Part shown: positions 8,928-17,514 of the stretch, one piece after another | Numbering within the stretch: the first letter of the stretch is position 1 | Layout: each line of letters starts with the position of its first letter | NCBI GenBank assembly: GCA_022072445.1 | Contig: JAJVHV010000011.1 | Coordinates: 40,132-104,131, forward strand | DNA from: Phycisphaerae bacterium | GTDB taxonomy: Bacteria; Planctomycetota; Phycisphaerae; UBA1845; Fen-1342 | Reading direction: 5' to 3' | Length of the DNA stretch: 64,000 nucleotides | The notes under the pieces: model-generated | Told to the model about the DNA's origin: nothing | The model's input: the letters and a program-made list of their open reading frames with translations, nothing else | The model's database searches: none | Made by a program: the position numbers and the translations under genes

Positions 8928-9425
8928 ATGAGCATCGTTCGGTCGCGGCGTGCGTGTCTTTGGTTCGCATGGCCCATCCTGGCCGCCGGCTGCATCATTA
9001 CCGATGGCGGCGGCGACGACAATAACAACGACAACGGCGGCGGGGGCGGCGGCGCCAACAGCATCACGATTCGACTCATCAACACCACCAGTGTCACGCT
9101 CGACCCCGAGATCTACCTCACCACCGACGCCATCACCGACCCCGACCAGCTCTTCACGGCCGATCGCAAGTACACCAGCTTCGGCGTCGGCGGACGCGGC
9201 CTGCTGGCCGATTTCGACAGCGACTCGTTCACGCTCGCCTGCACCGCCGTCCGCGTTATCGGCACGCGCGGCGGCCTGTTCGGCGACGACCTGAACAACC
9301 CCGACGGCGCCGGCCAGCAGCGCATCCTGGCCCAGGACGCCGGCTTCGTCTGCGGCGACGTCATCACGCTGACGTACTCGCGCAGCGGTGGGGAGTACAC
9401 CACGTCCATCTCGGTGTCGCGATGA
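8928..9425 (+). CDS. small lipoprotein, paralogue 1
   Basis: 165 residues from ATG 8928, chosen because a lipoprotein signal peptide begins there (Arg-rich start, hydrophobic core, lipobox LAAGC). The mature N-terminus is a low-complexity Gly/Asp/Asn linker (DDNNNDNGGGGGG), then about 115 residues of beta-type sequence (SITIRLINTTSVTLDPEIYL). Length and pattern are shared with the next gene (SYIELINLTGLVIDANFFI), so the two are tandem paralogues. Both keep a Cys in the middle and one near the end (FTLACTA and FVCGDVITL here; FFLECDA and FSCGERLRF there), possibly a disulfide. No known domain is recognised. Confidence 0.75.
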   Translation: MSIVRSRRACLWFAWPILAAGCIITDGGGDDNNNDNGGGGGGANSITIRLINTTSVTLDPEIYLTTDAITDPDQLFTADRKYTSFGVGGRGLLADFDSDSFTLACTAVRVIGTRGGLFGDDLNNPDGAGQQRILAQDAGFVCGDVITLTYSRSGGEYTTSISVSR

Positions 9426-9955
9426 GCGCCCGCGGCGCGTTCGACCCGTCGATCGCGGTATCGCATCCGTTCAGGCGGATCGCGCTGCGCCGCCCGTCGC
9501 AGCGTATCGCGGTGCTCCTGACGCTGCTGGCGGTCACGCTGCAGGGTTGCATCATCGTCCGCGATGGCGATGGTGACATCCCGCCCGCGCCGTCCTACAT
9601 CGAGCTGATCAACCTCACCGGCCTGGTGATCGACGCGAACTTCTTCATCAGCGGTTCGGCGACCGACGAGGTGGGTCTCTTCGTGCGCGAAAACATCTAC
9701 ACGGCCTACAGCACGCACGTCATCCCGACGCTCGGCGCGCACGAGACCGCCGCCTTCTTCCTGGAATGCGATGCCACACGCAGCATCGGCGTGCGCCGTC
9801 CAGTCTTTCAGAACCTCTTCACCCTCACCGGCGGCGAGTCGAGCGACGTGATCTTCCTGCTGCGCGCGCGAGATTTCTCGTGTGGCGAGCGGCTGCGCTT
9901 CGTGTATTTCGCCGAGGGCGACCAATACCACGTCCGCCTCGAGCGCCCGCAGTAG
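9422..9955 (+). CDS. small lipoprotein, paralogue 2
   Basis: 177 residues. The ATG overlaps the stop of paralogue 1 by 4 nt. A long N-region of about 30 residues precedes the hydrophobic core and the lipobox (TLQGC). The rest matches paralogue 1 in order of features: a beta strand with LINLTG, an approximately 30-residue spacer, ECDATRSIGVRRPVF, and a Cys-containing last third. Function unknown. Either could be a surface-exposed structural lipoprotein. Confidence 0.75.
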   Translation: MSARGAFDPSIAVSHPFRRIALRRPSQRIAVLLTLLAVTLQGCIIVRDGDGDIPPAPSYIELINLTGLVIDANFFISGSATDEVGLFVRENIYTAYSTHVIPTLGAHETAAFFLECDATRSIGVRRPVFQNLFTLTGGESSDVIFLLRARDFSCGERLRFVYFAEGDQYHVRLERPQ

Positions 9956-10167
9956 CGTCACCGGTTGGCACGCCTGCGACCCATCGCCCGCCGATCCGCC
10001 TGGACGCTTTCGCCGGGCGGGAGGTATGTCTTCGCGGAGGTCGCGGGCGTTCCGGAGGCGATGGCGGGCCTCGCCGTCGGGTTCTGGCATGCACTCATCG
10101 CTCGCGACGCCCGATTGGCCCGACCGCGGTTCTCGCAATCGCTCCCGAAATCGTGAAAGATGGATGG

Positions 10168-10196
10168 TTGAAGTCGCCCTTCACGCAACCTATACT
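10168..10196 (+). promoter_or_regulatory. sigma70-like promoter for rpsO-pnp
   Basis: TTGAAG (10168-10173), a 17-nt spacer, and TATACT (10191-10196). It stands 93 nt before the rpsO start, leaving an untranslated leader of about 85 nt, where an S15-type autoregulatory structure could form. Confidence 0.6.
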
Positions 10197-10288
10197 CCGC
10201 CTCATTGAATTCAGGCGGTTCTGGCCGACCCCGTGCCCTGGGGTGCGCGGGCTGGGACCGACCCATGTTACGAAAGGAACAGGGCCAC

Positions 10289-10558
10289 ATGGCGATTGAC
10301 GGGACGCGCAAGACGGAGCTCGTACGGGGCCATCAGAGGCATGACGGAGACACCGGCTCGGCCGAGGTCCAGATCGCGCTCCTGACCGAACGCATTACTC
10401 AACTGACTGATCACCTCAAGTCGCACGTCAAGGATCATTCCTCGCGGCGCGGGTTGCTCAAGATGGTGGGAAAGCGTTCATCACTGCTCAAGTACCTGAT
10501 GAACCGCGATCGCACGCGCTATCTGGGAATCATCGGCAAACTCGGGCTGCGCAAGTAG
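10289..10558 (+). CDS. rpsO: 30S ribosomal protein S15
   Basis: 89 residues, the standard length. It opens [12 protein letters not shown] and carries the S15 core: [17 protein letters not shown], then [20 protein letters not shown], and [13 protein letters not shown] at the end. S15 binds 16S rRNA helix 22 and nucleates the platform of the small subunit. ATG 10289 was chosen because it gives the family start and a purine-rich stretch (GAAAGGAAC) lies 10-18 nt upstream; longer in-frame starts add an unrelated leader. It is followed by pnp 84 nt downstream, the classical rpsO-pnp order. Confidence 0.97.
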   Translation: MAIDGTRKTELVRGHQRHDGDTGSAEVQIALLTERITQLTDHLKSHVKDHSSRRGLLKMVGKRSSLLKYLMNRDRTRYLGIIGKLGLRK

Positions 10559-10642
10559 AGCGGCCGGCGCCGCGCGTGCGGCGACACGGCCCGATCGCAC
10601 CCCCGACCCGCGCCGGATCACGATACAGAAAAGTGAAGGAAG

Positions 10643-12769
10643 ATGTTGGTCAAGGTTGAGAGAGAAATCGGCGGTCAGTTGCTGTCCATCGAAACCGGCA
10701 AGCTCGCGCGCCAGGCGCACGGCTCCGCCGTCGTGCGCTACGGCGACACGATCGTGCTCGGAACCGTCGTGTCCGCCGCGCCGCGGCCGGGCGTGGACTT
10801 TTTCCCGCTCACGGTGGACTACCGTGAGAAGATGTCCGCCGCCGGCAAGTTCCCCGGCGGCTTTTTCAAACGTGAGGGTCGTCCGACGCACAAGGAGATT
10901 CTCACGATGCGGATGATCGACCGCCCGATGCGGCCGCTCTTTCCCGACGGGTTCATCGACGAGGTTCAGATTCAGGTCATGGTGTTGTCGGCCGACCTGC
11001 AGAACAACCCCGACATTCTGGGCATGATCGCCGCCTCGGCCGCGGTGTGCGCGTCGCCGATTCCGTTCGACGGACCGCTCGGCGCCGTCCGCGTGGCGCG
11101 CGTCGACGGCAAGTTCGTCATCAACCCGACCAGCGCCCAGATGGAATATTCCGATCTCGAGGCGGTTTTGGGCGGCACGATCGAAGCCGTGAACATGATC
11201 GAAGTCGGGGCGCGTGAAGTGCCCGACGACGCGGTCGTCGACGCCATCCGCCACGGCCACGAGCAGGGTGTTGTCCCCGTGGCCGAGATGATCCGCGAGC
11301 TTCAGCGGCAGTGCAAGGTCGAGAAGAACTGGACTCCGCCCGCGCGCGACGAGAAGTTTTATGCCGAGATCGATCGCCGCGTGCGCGGGCCGCTGGTGGA
11401 AGCCAAGAAGATCAAGGGCAAGCAGGACCGCAACGAGCAGGTCGCCGAGATTTACAAACAGACGGTCGAGGCGATGTGTCCGGCCGATGCGGCCGTCGCG
11501 CCGGACCCGCTCAAGGTCAAGGACGCCATCTCGCGCATCGAGGAGCAGGTGGTCCGGTCGCAGATTCTCAACGACGGTCGCCGGCCCGACGGCCGCAAGA
11601 ATGACGAGATCCGCCCGCTGGCGATGGAGATCGGCTGGTTGCCGCGCGTGCACGGCTCGGCGCTCTTCGCCCGCGGCGAGACGCAGGCCATGGTCACCGT
11701 CACGCTCGGAACCTCGCAGGACGAGCAGCTCGTCGACGAGCTGATGGACGACTACAGCAAGAAATTCATGCTGCATTACAATTTCCCGCCGTTCTCCGTC
11801 GGCGAGGTGCGGCGCATCGGTTCGCCCGGGCGACGCGAGATCGGCCACGGCGCGCTGGCTGAAAAAAGCCTCGAGAGCATCCTGCCGGATCCCGAGACGT
11901 TCCCGTACACGATCCGGCTGGTCAGCGACATTCTCGAATCCAACGGCTCCAGCTCGATGGCCACCGTTTGCGGCGGGACGCTGAGCCTGATGGACGCCGG
12001 CGTGCCGATTCGCGCCCCGGTCGCGGGCATCTCGATCGGCATGGTCGAGGAGGACGGCAAGCACGTCCTGCTGACCGACATCATCGGCGAGGAAGACCAT
12101 TTCGGCGACATGGACTTCAAGGTCGCCGGCACCAGCGAGGGTGTGACGGGCGTCCAGGTTGACCTGAAGCGCCGCGGCCTGACGCACAAGCAGATCAAGG
12201 AGGCCGTGCAGCGGGCCCGCAAGGCGATCGGTTTTCTGCTGGGCGAGATGACCCGTGTCATCGACAAGCCGCGGCCGAACATCAGCCAGTACGCGCCGCG
12301 CATCCTGACCATCAAGATCAACCCGGAGAAGATCGGCAAAGTCATCGGCCCGGGCGGCAAGGGCATCAAGGGCCTGGAAGCCGACACCGGCGCCAAGATT
12401 TCGATCGAGGACGACGGCACGGTTTTCATCGCCTGCATCGACGCCGACGGCGCCGAACGGGCCCGCCAGGCGATCGAGGCGATCGCCGAGGACGTGCAGG
12501 TCGGGCGGATTTACGAGGGCCGCGTGACGACGGTCAAGGATTTCGGCGCCTTCGTCGAGCTGACCGCCGGCCAGGATGGCCTGTGCCACATCAGCGAGCT
12601 GGACGATTCGTACGTCAAGGCGGTATCGGACGTAGTGCGGATCGGCGACCGAGTGAAGGTGAAGGTTATCGCCATCGACGAGCAGGGCCGCGTGAAGCTC
12701 TCGCGCAAGGCCGCGCTGCGCGACGGCGCCGTCGACTCGAAGGTCGCCCAGACCAGCGGAAAGGCATGA
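10643..12769 (+). CDS. pnp: polyribonucleotide nucleotidyltransferase (PNPase)
   Basis: 708 residues with complete architecture: first RNase PH domain (residues ~10-230, with PLTVDYREKMSAAGKFPGGF), a helical linker, a second active RNase PH domain (~320-540, with AMVTVTLGTSQDEQ and SLMDAGVPIRAPVAGISIG), a KH domain (KIGKVIGPGGKGIKGLEADT) and an S1 domain (GRIYEGRVTTVKDFGAFVEL). It degrades RNA phosphorolytically from the 3' end and can add tails. An RBS-like AAGGAAG precedes the ATG. It sits in the rpsO-pnp unit and is followed by two hairpins, at 12775 and 12908. Confidence 0.97.
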   Translation: MLVKVEREIGGQLLSIETGKLARQAHGSAVVRYGDTIVLGTVVSAAPRPGVDFFPLTVDYREKMSAAGKFPGGFFKREGRPTHKEILTMRMIDRPMRPLFPDGFIDEVQIQVMVLSADLQNNPDILGMIAASAAVCASPIPFDGPLGAVRVARVDGKFVINPTSAQMEYSDLEAVLGGTIEAVNMIEVGAREVPDDAVVDAIRHGHEQGVVPVAEMIRELQRQCKVEKNWTPPARDEKFYAEIDRRVRGPLVEAKKIKGKQDRNEQVAEIYKQTVEAMCPADAAVAPDPLKVKDAISRIEEQVVRSQILNDGRRPDGRKNDEIRPLAMEIGWLPRVHGSALFARGETQAMVTVTLGTSQDEQLVDELMDDYSKKFMLHYNFPPFSVGEVRRIGSPGRREIGHGALAEKSLESILPDPETFPYTIRLVSDILESNGSSSMATVCGGTLSLMDAGVPIRAPVAGISIGMVEEDGKHVLLTDIIGEEDHFGDMDFKVAGTSEGVTGVQVDLKRRGLTHKQIKEAVQRARKAIGFLLGEMTRVIDKPRPNISQYAPRILTIKINPEKIGKVIGPGGKGIKGLEADTGAKISIEDDGTVFIACIDADGAERARQAIEAIAEDVQVGRIYEGRVTTVKDFGAFVELTAGQDGLCHISELDDSYVKAVSDVVRIGDRVKVKVIAIDEQGRVKLSRKAALRDGAVDSKVAQTSGKA

Positions 12770-12774
12770 TCGCA

Positions 12775-12796
12775 GCCGGCGCCCGCCGGCGCCGGC
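12775..12796 (+). terminator. hairpin after pnp
   Basis: Perfect 9-bp stem GCCGGCGCC / GGCGCCGGC with a 4-nt loop, 6 nt after the pnp stop. There is no T-run, so it may serve as a 3' stabiliser or a Rho-assisted end, not a full intrinsic terminator. Confidence 0.45.
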
Positions 12797-12907
12797 CTCG
12801 AAAAGACTTGCAAAGTTCGGACACACGCGCGGGCACATCTGACTGCCAACCGCGCGGTGCCGGACGGCGTTTCCGGGAGAGCGCTCCCGGGGTCGTTCTG
12901 GGTTCAT

Positions 12908-12931
12908 GGCCCGACGGCAGCGGGCCTTTTT
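12908..12931 (+). terminator. intrinsic terminator between pnp and csp
   Basis: GGCCCG (12908-12913), a 7-nt loop, CGGGCC (12921-12926), then TTTTT. It lies 54 nt before the cold shock protein start, so it ends the rpsO-pnp transcript or acts as an attenuator in the csp leader. Confidence 0.6.
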
Positions 12932-12984
12932 CGGACGAGGGCCGGCTGGTCATTTCTTGTGACCGGTTCTCGGGAGGTCGTCTT

Positions 12985-13203
12985 ATGCCGCACGGGCGCG
13001 TCAAGTGGTTTGACTCCAAGAAGGGGTTCGGGTTCATCGTCGGCGAAGAGGGGCAGGATGTGTTCGTGCACTACACGAACATCGACGGTGAGGGATTTCG
13101 TGCGCTGAAAGACGGGGAACTCGTCGAGTACGAGGCCCGCACCTCCGAGAAAGGGCTGCAGGCCTCGAAGGTCCGATTGGCGCGCGCCTCGCCGGCGCAG
13201 TAG
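12985..13203 (+). CDS. cold shock domain protein (CspA family)
   Basis: 72 residues, a complete single cold shock domain. The start is MPHGRVKWFDSKKGFGFI, containing RNP1 (KGFGFI), and RNP2 is VFVHY. These small OB-fold proteins bind single-stranded RNA or DNA and melt RNA structure, as chaperones or antiterminators. GGGAGG lies 8 nt upstream of the ATG. A T-tailed hairpin in the upstream leader (12908) is the kind of structure such a protein could melt, so autoregulation is possible but unproven. Confidence 0.93.
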   Translation: MPHGRVKWFDSKKGFGFIVGEEGQDVFVHYTNIDGEGFRALKDGELVEYEARTSEKGLQASKVRLARASPAQ

Positions 13204-13237
13204 GCCAGCGGCGACGCGGCGTCGGCGCGTCGCCGGG

Positions 13238-13266
13238 TGAACATTTCCGCTGATCGGGCGTATACA
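13238..13266 (+). promoter_or_regulatory. sigma70-like promoter for the FHA-kinase gene
   Basis: TGAACA (13238-13243; t-g-a-a-c-a), a 17-nt spacer, then TATACA (13261-13266). The predicted start site lies ~115 nt upstream of the GTG at 13389. Confidence 0.45.
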
Positions 13267-13388
13267 ATGAGGCAGGGCGGTCGGTGCAGTTCTGCCGCCC
13301 CAGGTCTTGCTGCGCGCATCACCGCCTCGGCCACGTCCTGCGCCGTGCGGGATTCGTCGGTTCAGGATGGACCGGCTGGGAGTTTCGT

Positions 13389-15065
13389 GTGGCCACGCTT
13401 TTGGTTCTGCAAGGCCCGGACAAGGGCAAGACGTTCAAGACCACCGACGAGGTGGTGGTTCTCGGACGTGGCCGCGACCAGGTGCCGCTGACCGACCGCA
13501 CCATCAGCCGGCAGCACGCCGAGCTGTCCAATTCCGATAACGGCTGGATCATCACGGATCAGCGCAGCGCGAACGGAACGTACGTCAACGGCGTGCGGAT
13601 CACTAAGCCGTATCACCTGAAGCACGGCGACCAGATCCGCATGGGCAGCACGCTGCTGGTTTACACGGGCGACGAGTCGGTCGAGCAGCTTTCGGGGGCG
13701 AGCATTCCGCGCGACCTGGTGACGCTGGACGCGGGCAGCGACCACATCGACTCGGCGATTCACGCCAGCGTGCCGTCGAACGACGACAGCGTGGTGATGG
13801 CGGCGCCGGAGACTGCGGACGCGGTGAAGGCGTGGAATGTGCTTCGCGGGCTGACGGAAGTGATCGGGCACTTTCTGCCGCCCGACCAGCTTCTGGCGCG
13901 CTGCATGGACATCATCCTCGAGGAAGTGGACGTCGAGCGCGGGGTGGTGTTTGTGAGCGACGAAGAGAGCCGGGAGCTGATTCCCGAGGTGGTGCGTTTC
14001 AAGAGCGCCAAGTCGCGGAAAGAGGGCAGCGCCGGGGCCATTTTCGCGTCGCGGACGATCATGAACCACGTGGTCGAATCGCGCTCGGGCGTGCTGTGCT
14101 CCAACGTGGTGACCGACAAGCGCTTCGAGAGCGGCAAGAGCGTTCAGAACCTGGGCATGCGCTCGGTGATCTGCGTGCCGATCATGGCGCGCGAGAGGGT
14201 GCTGGGCGTGATCCACCTGGACTGCCCGGTGACGCGGCACACGTATACCGAGCAGGAGCTGCGGCTGCTCACCGCGATCGGTTACCAGACCGGGCTGGCG
14301 ATCGAGAACGCGCGACTGGTGCAGGCGCAGGTGCAGCGCGAGAGGCTGGCCGCCGCGGGCGAGACGGTCGCGTACCTGTCGCACTCGATCAAGAACATTC
14401 TGCAGGGCATGCGGGCGGGGGCGGACGTGGTGACGCGCGGCATCGAAAAGCGCGACTTCGCCATCACGACGCAGGGCTGGCAGATCGTCGACCGCAACCT
14501 CGACAAATGCTTCCGGCTGATGCTGAACATGCTGGCGTTCAGCAAGGAGCGCGAGCCGCGCATGGAGATGCTCCAGCTCAACACCATCGTCCACGACGCG
14601 GTCGGCCTGGTGCAGAAGCAGGCCGACGCCGCCGGCGTCATGCTGCTGGCCGACCTGGACGAGAATCTGCCCGCCATTCCGCTCGACTACGACGGCCTGC
14701 ATCAGGTCATTCTCAATCTTGTCATCAACGCCATCGAGGCCGTGCCGCGCGCCGGCGGGCGGATCAACATCCGCACCGAGTACGACGCCGCCCTGCGGCA
14801 CGTGGCGCTGAGCGTGGCGGACAACGGGCCGGGCGTGCCCGCCGCGGAACGAGCGAAGATCTTCTCGGCGTTTCACTCCACCAAGGGGCATGGCGGCACG
14901 GGGCTGGGTCTGGCGGTCGCCCGCAAGATCGTCGGCGAGCTGAACGGCACGATCGAACTGATCTCACCGCCCGACGGCGGAGCCGAGTTCCGCGTGCGTC
15001 TGCCGGCGTACGATGTCCGCATGGCCAGCGCCGATGACACGCACGCCGCGGCGACACGCATCTGA
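13389..15065 (+). CDS. cytosolic sensor histidine kinase with FHA and GAF domains
   Basis: 558 residues from GTG 13389, chosen because the FHA fold begins right there (VATLLVLQGPDKGKTF) and upstream codons are nondescript. Domains: FHA (~1-95; LGRGRDQVPL, ISRQHAEL and NGTYVNG phosphothreonine-binding loops), a linker, GAF (~160-310), then the kinase core. The phosphoacceptor is most likely His332 in YLSHSIKNIL, in place of the usual HE/DLR. The ATPase has N-box VINAIEAV, G1 DNGPGVP and G2 GTGLGLAVARKI. There is no membrane segment, so the input is cytoplasmic; FHA suggests a link to Ser/Thr kinase signalling. No response regulator is adjacent, so its partner is elsewhere. Confidence 0.9.
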   Translation: MATLLVLQGPDKGKTFKTTDEVVVLGRGRDQVPLTDRTISRQHAELSNSDNGWIITDQRSANGTYVNGVRITKPYHLKHGDQIRMGSTLLVYTGDESVEQLSGASIPRDLVTLDAGSDHIDSAIHASVPSNDDSVVMAAPETADAVKAWNVLRGLTEVIGHFLPPDQLLARCMDIILEEVDVERGVVFVSDEESRELIPEVVRFKSAKSRKEGSAGAIFASRTIMNHVVESRSGVLCSNVVTDKRFESGKSVQNLGMRSVICVPIMARERVLGVIHLDCPVTRHTYTEQELRLLTAIGYQTGLAIENARLVQAQVQRERLAAAGETVAYLSHSIKNILQGMRAGADVVTRGIEKRDFAITTQGWQIVDRNLDKCFRLMLNMLAFSKEREPRMEMLQLNTIVHDAVGLVQKQADAAGVMLLADLDENLPAIPLDYDGLHQVILNLVINAIEAVPRAGGRINIRTEYDAALRHVALSVADNGPGVPAAERAKIFSAFHSTKGHGGTGLGLAVARKIVGELNGTIELISPPDGGAEFRVRLPAYDVRMASADDTHAAATRI

Positions 15066-15142
15066 GCCGACACCGCACCACGCGCAAGCGGGTCGCCATG
15101 CGGGTACGAGGGGAGAGCATGCTCACGCCTGACGGCGAGAGG

Positions 15143-15248
15143 ATGCCACCCACGAGCGCATGCCACCGACGAGAGCATGCCAGCGGGGCGAGAGCATGCC
15201 ACCCACGAGCGCATGCCACCGACGAGAGCACGCCAGCGGGGCGAGAGC
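15143..15248 (+). repeat. 53-bp tandem duplication
   Basis: Two head-to-tail 53-bp units (15143-15195 and 15196-15248) differ at a single base. Each is built from ATGCCA-centred sub-repeats with GCATGC sites, and partial copies continue to about 15270. It fills most of the 263-nt gap (15066-15328) between the kinase and the Tat-exported protein. No gene was seen in this gap. Confidence 0.9.
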
Positions 15249-15280
15249 ATGCCAGGGGGGCATGCCAGCGCGGGCACAAT

Positions 15281-15317
15281 TCGTTATTCTTCACTCGCTA
15301 TTCGCTCTTACTCGCCA
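15281..15317 (+). repeat. A+T-rich TTCG-type intergenic repeat, copy 1
   Basis: Contains ATTCGTTATTC, then CACTCGCTATTCGC, just before the next gene. Nearly the same words occur at 52083-52113, 52193-52223 and, inverted, at 52121-52160 and 57339-57395, while the surrounding genome is GC-rich. Confidence 0.7.
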
Positions 15318-15328
15318 CGGAGAAACCC

Positions 15329-16291
15329 ATGTTCGCTGACACCCGACTGACCCGCCGCGACGCACTTCGTCAGACCGCGCTCGCCGCCGCCACGCTGGCC
15401 GCCCCAGCTGCCGCGCTCGCCGCCCCCGCTGCCTCGCTGCTGCCCACGGCCGCGGCAGGTGCCTTCGCCGGCCCGCAGAGCGGCGGTGAGCGCAAAGCCG
15501 CGTTCGACATCTCGCTGGCGGCCTGGTCGGTCAACCGCATGTTTTACTCGGGCCGTTTGAAGCAGATCGACATGCCCGAACTGGCCCGCAAGCAGTGCGA
15601 CCTGGCCGGCCTCGAACTGGTCAACAGCTTCTTCCCCAGCCCGCAATACCGCTATTGCCAGGACCTCAGCAAACGCGCCACCGACCATGGCGTGCGCATT
15701 CTGCTCATCATGTGCGACGGCGAGGGCGACCTCTCCGCGGCCGACAAAGCCCAGCGCGCCCAGGCCGTCCGCAACCATCGCAAGTGGGTCGACGTCGCCG
15801 CCGCCCTCGGCTGCCACTCGATCCGCTGCAACAGCGGCGGCGAGGCGAAGAACGCCGATTCCATCAAGCGTTGCGCCGAGGCCTGCGCCGCGCTGGTCGA
15901 ATACGCCCGCGCCGACAAGATCAACATCATCATCGAGAATCACGGCGGGCTGTCGGCCGACCCCGGCTCGATGCTCGAGGTCATCAAGCAGGTGAACGAT
16001 CCGCTCTTCGGCACGCTGCCCGACTTCGGTAATTTTCCGAAAGAGGTCGACCGCTACGAAGCTGTCCGGGCGTGGATGCCGCACGCCAGGGCCGTCAGCG
16101 CCAAGTGCCACGAATTCGACGACAAGGGCGAGGAGACCGCGACCGACTACCACAAGATGATGCGGATCGTCGTCGAAGCCGGCTACCACGGTTTCGTCGG
16201 CATCGAATACGAAGGCAAGAGCGACGACGAAATCGCGGGCGTGCTGACCTGCAAGCGCCTGCTCGAGCGCTGCCGGCAGGAACTGGGATGA
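15329..16291 (+). CDS. Tat-exported sugar phosphate isomerase/epimerase-like protein
   Basis: 320 residues from ATG 15329, which gives a twin-arginine signal (LTRRDALRQTALAAATLAAP) followed by an Ala-rich core. The mature part is a xylose-isomerase-like TIM barrel (AP endonuclease 2 superfamily). Metal ligands are suggested by Glu in INIIIENHGGL, Asp in GTLPDFGNF, His in SAKCHEFDDKG, and the final Glu in VGIEYEGKS. Such proteins isomerise or epimerise sugars or ketoses; Tat export is common for planctomycete members. The stop overlaps the next gene's ATG (ATGATG), so it is co-transcribed with the propeller lipoprotein. Confidence 0.85.
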   Translation: MFADTRLTRRDALRQTALAAATLAAPAAALAAPAASLLPTAAAGAFAGPQSGGERKAAFDISLAAWSVNRMFYSGRLKQIDMPELARKQCDLAGLELVNSFFPSPQYRYCQDLSKRATDHGVRILLIMCDGEGDLSAADKAQRAQAVRNHRKWVDVAAALGCHSIRCNSGGEAKNADSIKRCAEACAALVEYARADKINIIIENHGGLSADPGSMLEVIKQVNDPLFGTLPDFGNFPKEVDRYEAVRAWMPHARAVSAKCHEFDDKGEETATDYHKMMRIVVEAGYHGFVGIEYEGKSDDEIAGVLTCKRLLERCRQELG

Positions 16292-17379
16292 TGCCGACCG
16301 TGCGGACCGCGCCGACCATCGGCCTCCTGATCCTCGCGGGCTGCGCCGTCCCGCACGTCGGCCAGCGGGCCGCGAAACCGCCCAAGGCCATGCGCTGGGA
16401 GGTCGTCACGCCGGGCCCCGCGGTCAGTCTGCGCGGCGTCGGGGCGGTGAGCGCGCGCGTCGTCTGGGCGAGCGGCGCCGACGGCACGTTTCTGCGCTCC
16501 GACGACGCCGGCCGCACCTGGCGGATCGGCCGCGTCCCGGGTTGCGAAGCGCTTGATTTCCGCGACCTGCACGCCTTTGACGAAAACCGCGCCCTGCTGG
16601 TCAACGCCGGCGAGCCGGCGCGCATCGTCGAAACCTCCGACGGCGGCATCTCCTGGACGATTCGGCACCGCGACGAGCGTACCGGAATCTTCTTCGACTC
16701 GCTCGCCTTCTGGGACGACGAGCGCGGCCTGGCCATTGGCGACCCGCTCGACGGCCAATTCGTCGCAATCGCCACTTCCGATGGCGGTCGGCACTGGTCC
16801 GCGGCCTCCGCCTTACCGACGCCCTTACCCGGCGAAGCCTGCTTCGCCGCCAGCGGAACCGCCCTCACCGTCGCTCCGCCCGAGTCGGTCTGGGTGGCCA
16901 CCGGCGGCGGCGCGGCGGCGCGCGTCTTGCGCAGCAGCGACCAGGGTCGGAGCTGGAGCGTGAGCGATTCGCCGCTCGCCGCGGGTGGCGCCTCGCGCGG
17001 CATCTTCTCGATCGCCTTCCGCGACGCCGCCGTCGGCGTCATCGTCGGCGGCGACTATCGGTCGCCCGCATGTGCCGACGCTGTTGCCGCCTGCACGCGT
17101 GACGGTGGCGCGTCCTGGAAGCTCTCCAGTCGGCCACCCGGCGGCTACCGTTCATGTGTTGCGTTTGTCCCGTCGCCACGGCCGACGTGGATCGCGGTCG
17201 GCCCGTCGGGCAGCGATGTTTCTCTCGACAACGGCCAGACCTGGACGGCGTTCAGCAGCACCGGCTTCCACGCGCTCAGCGTCGCCCCCGACGGCGCGTG
17301 CTGGGCCGTTGGCAGCGACGGTTGTGTCGCCCGACTGCAATCGAATCGCGAAATCAGCCTCTATGCGAACCGCACCTAG
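16288..17379 (+). CDS. Ycf48/photosystem II stability factor-like propeller lipoprotein
   Basis: 363 residues. The start overlaps the preceding stop. A lipobox (LILAGC) lies near residue 17. The mature protein has repeated blade motifs of the BNR/sialidase type: SDDAGRTWRI, TSDGGISWTI, TSDGGRHWSA, SSDQGRSWSV, TRDGGASWKL and SLDNGQTWTA. Six such Asp-box-like turns imply a six- or seven-bladed beta-propeller anchored to a membrane. Related proteins are assembly factors or sialidase-fold lectins. No catalytic residues could be assigned. Probably surface or periplasmic. Confidence 0.82.
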   Translation: MMPTVRTAPTIGLLILAGCAVPHVGQRAAKPPKAMRWEVVTPGPAVSLRGVGAVSARVVWASGADGTFLRSDDAGRTWRIGRVPGCEALDFRDLHAFDENRALLVNAGEPARIVETSDGGISWTIRHRDERTGIFFDSLAFWDDERGLAIGDPLDGQFVAIATSDGGRHWSAASALPTPLPGEACFAASGTALTVAPPESVWVATGGGAAARVLRSSDQGRSWSVSDSPLAAGGASRGIFSIAFRDAAVGVIVGGDYRSPACADAVAACTRDGGASWKLSSRPPGGYRSCVAFVPSPRPTWIAVGPSGSDVSLDNGQTWTAFSSTGFHALSVAPDGACWAVGSDGCVARLQSNREISLYANRT

Positions 17380-17514
17380 TCCTCCTCCGTTGAGTCGCCT
17401 GCCGCCGAGTCGCGTTCTAACATTCTGTCGATACCGAAGTTGCGCGTTTTTTTTTCCTGGATTTTCCGCCCAGGCGCGAGAATACTTTATGGGTCGGCCC
17501 ATCGGAGACCATCC

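Noticed and set aside
9965..10156. 63-codon frame between the lipoprotein and rpsO
   Set aside because: No ribosome binding site or family match, and the rpsO promoter follows; probably chance.
10481..12907. Long open frame on the minus strand through pnp
   Set aside because: It lies antisense to the well-conserved PNPase; long antisense frames are expected in GC-rich DNA and its product resembles nothing.
15077..15280. Possible CRISPR array in the repeat region at 15.1 kb
   Set aside because: The units are tandem with no unique spacers, and no cas genes lie nearby.
17440..17514. Upstream in-frame extension of the cysteine-rich protein
   Set aside because: It would place 25 unrelated residues before a good signal peptide.
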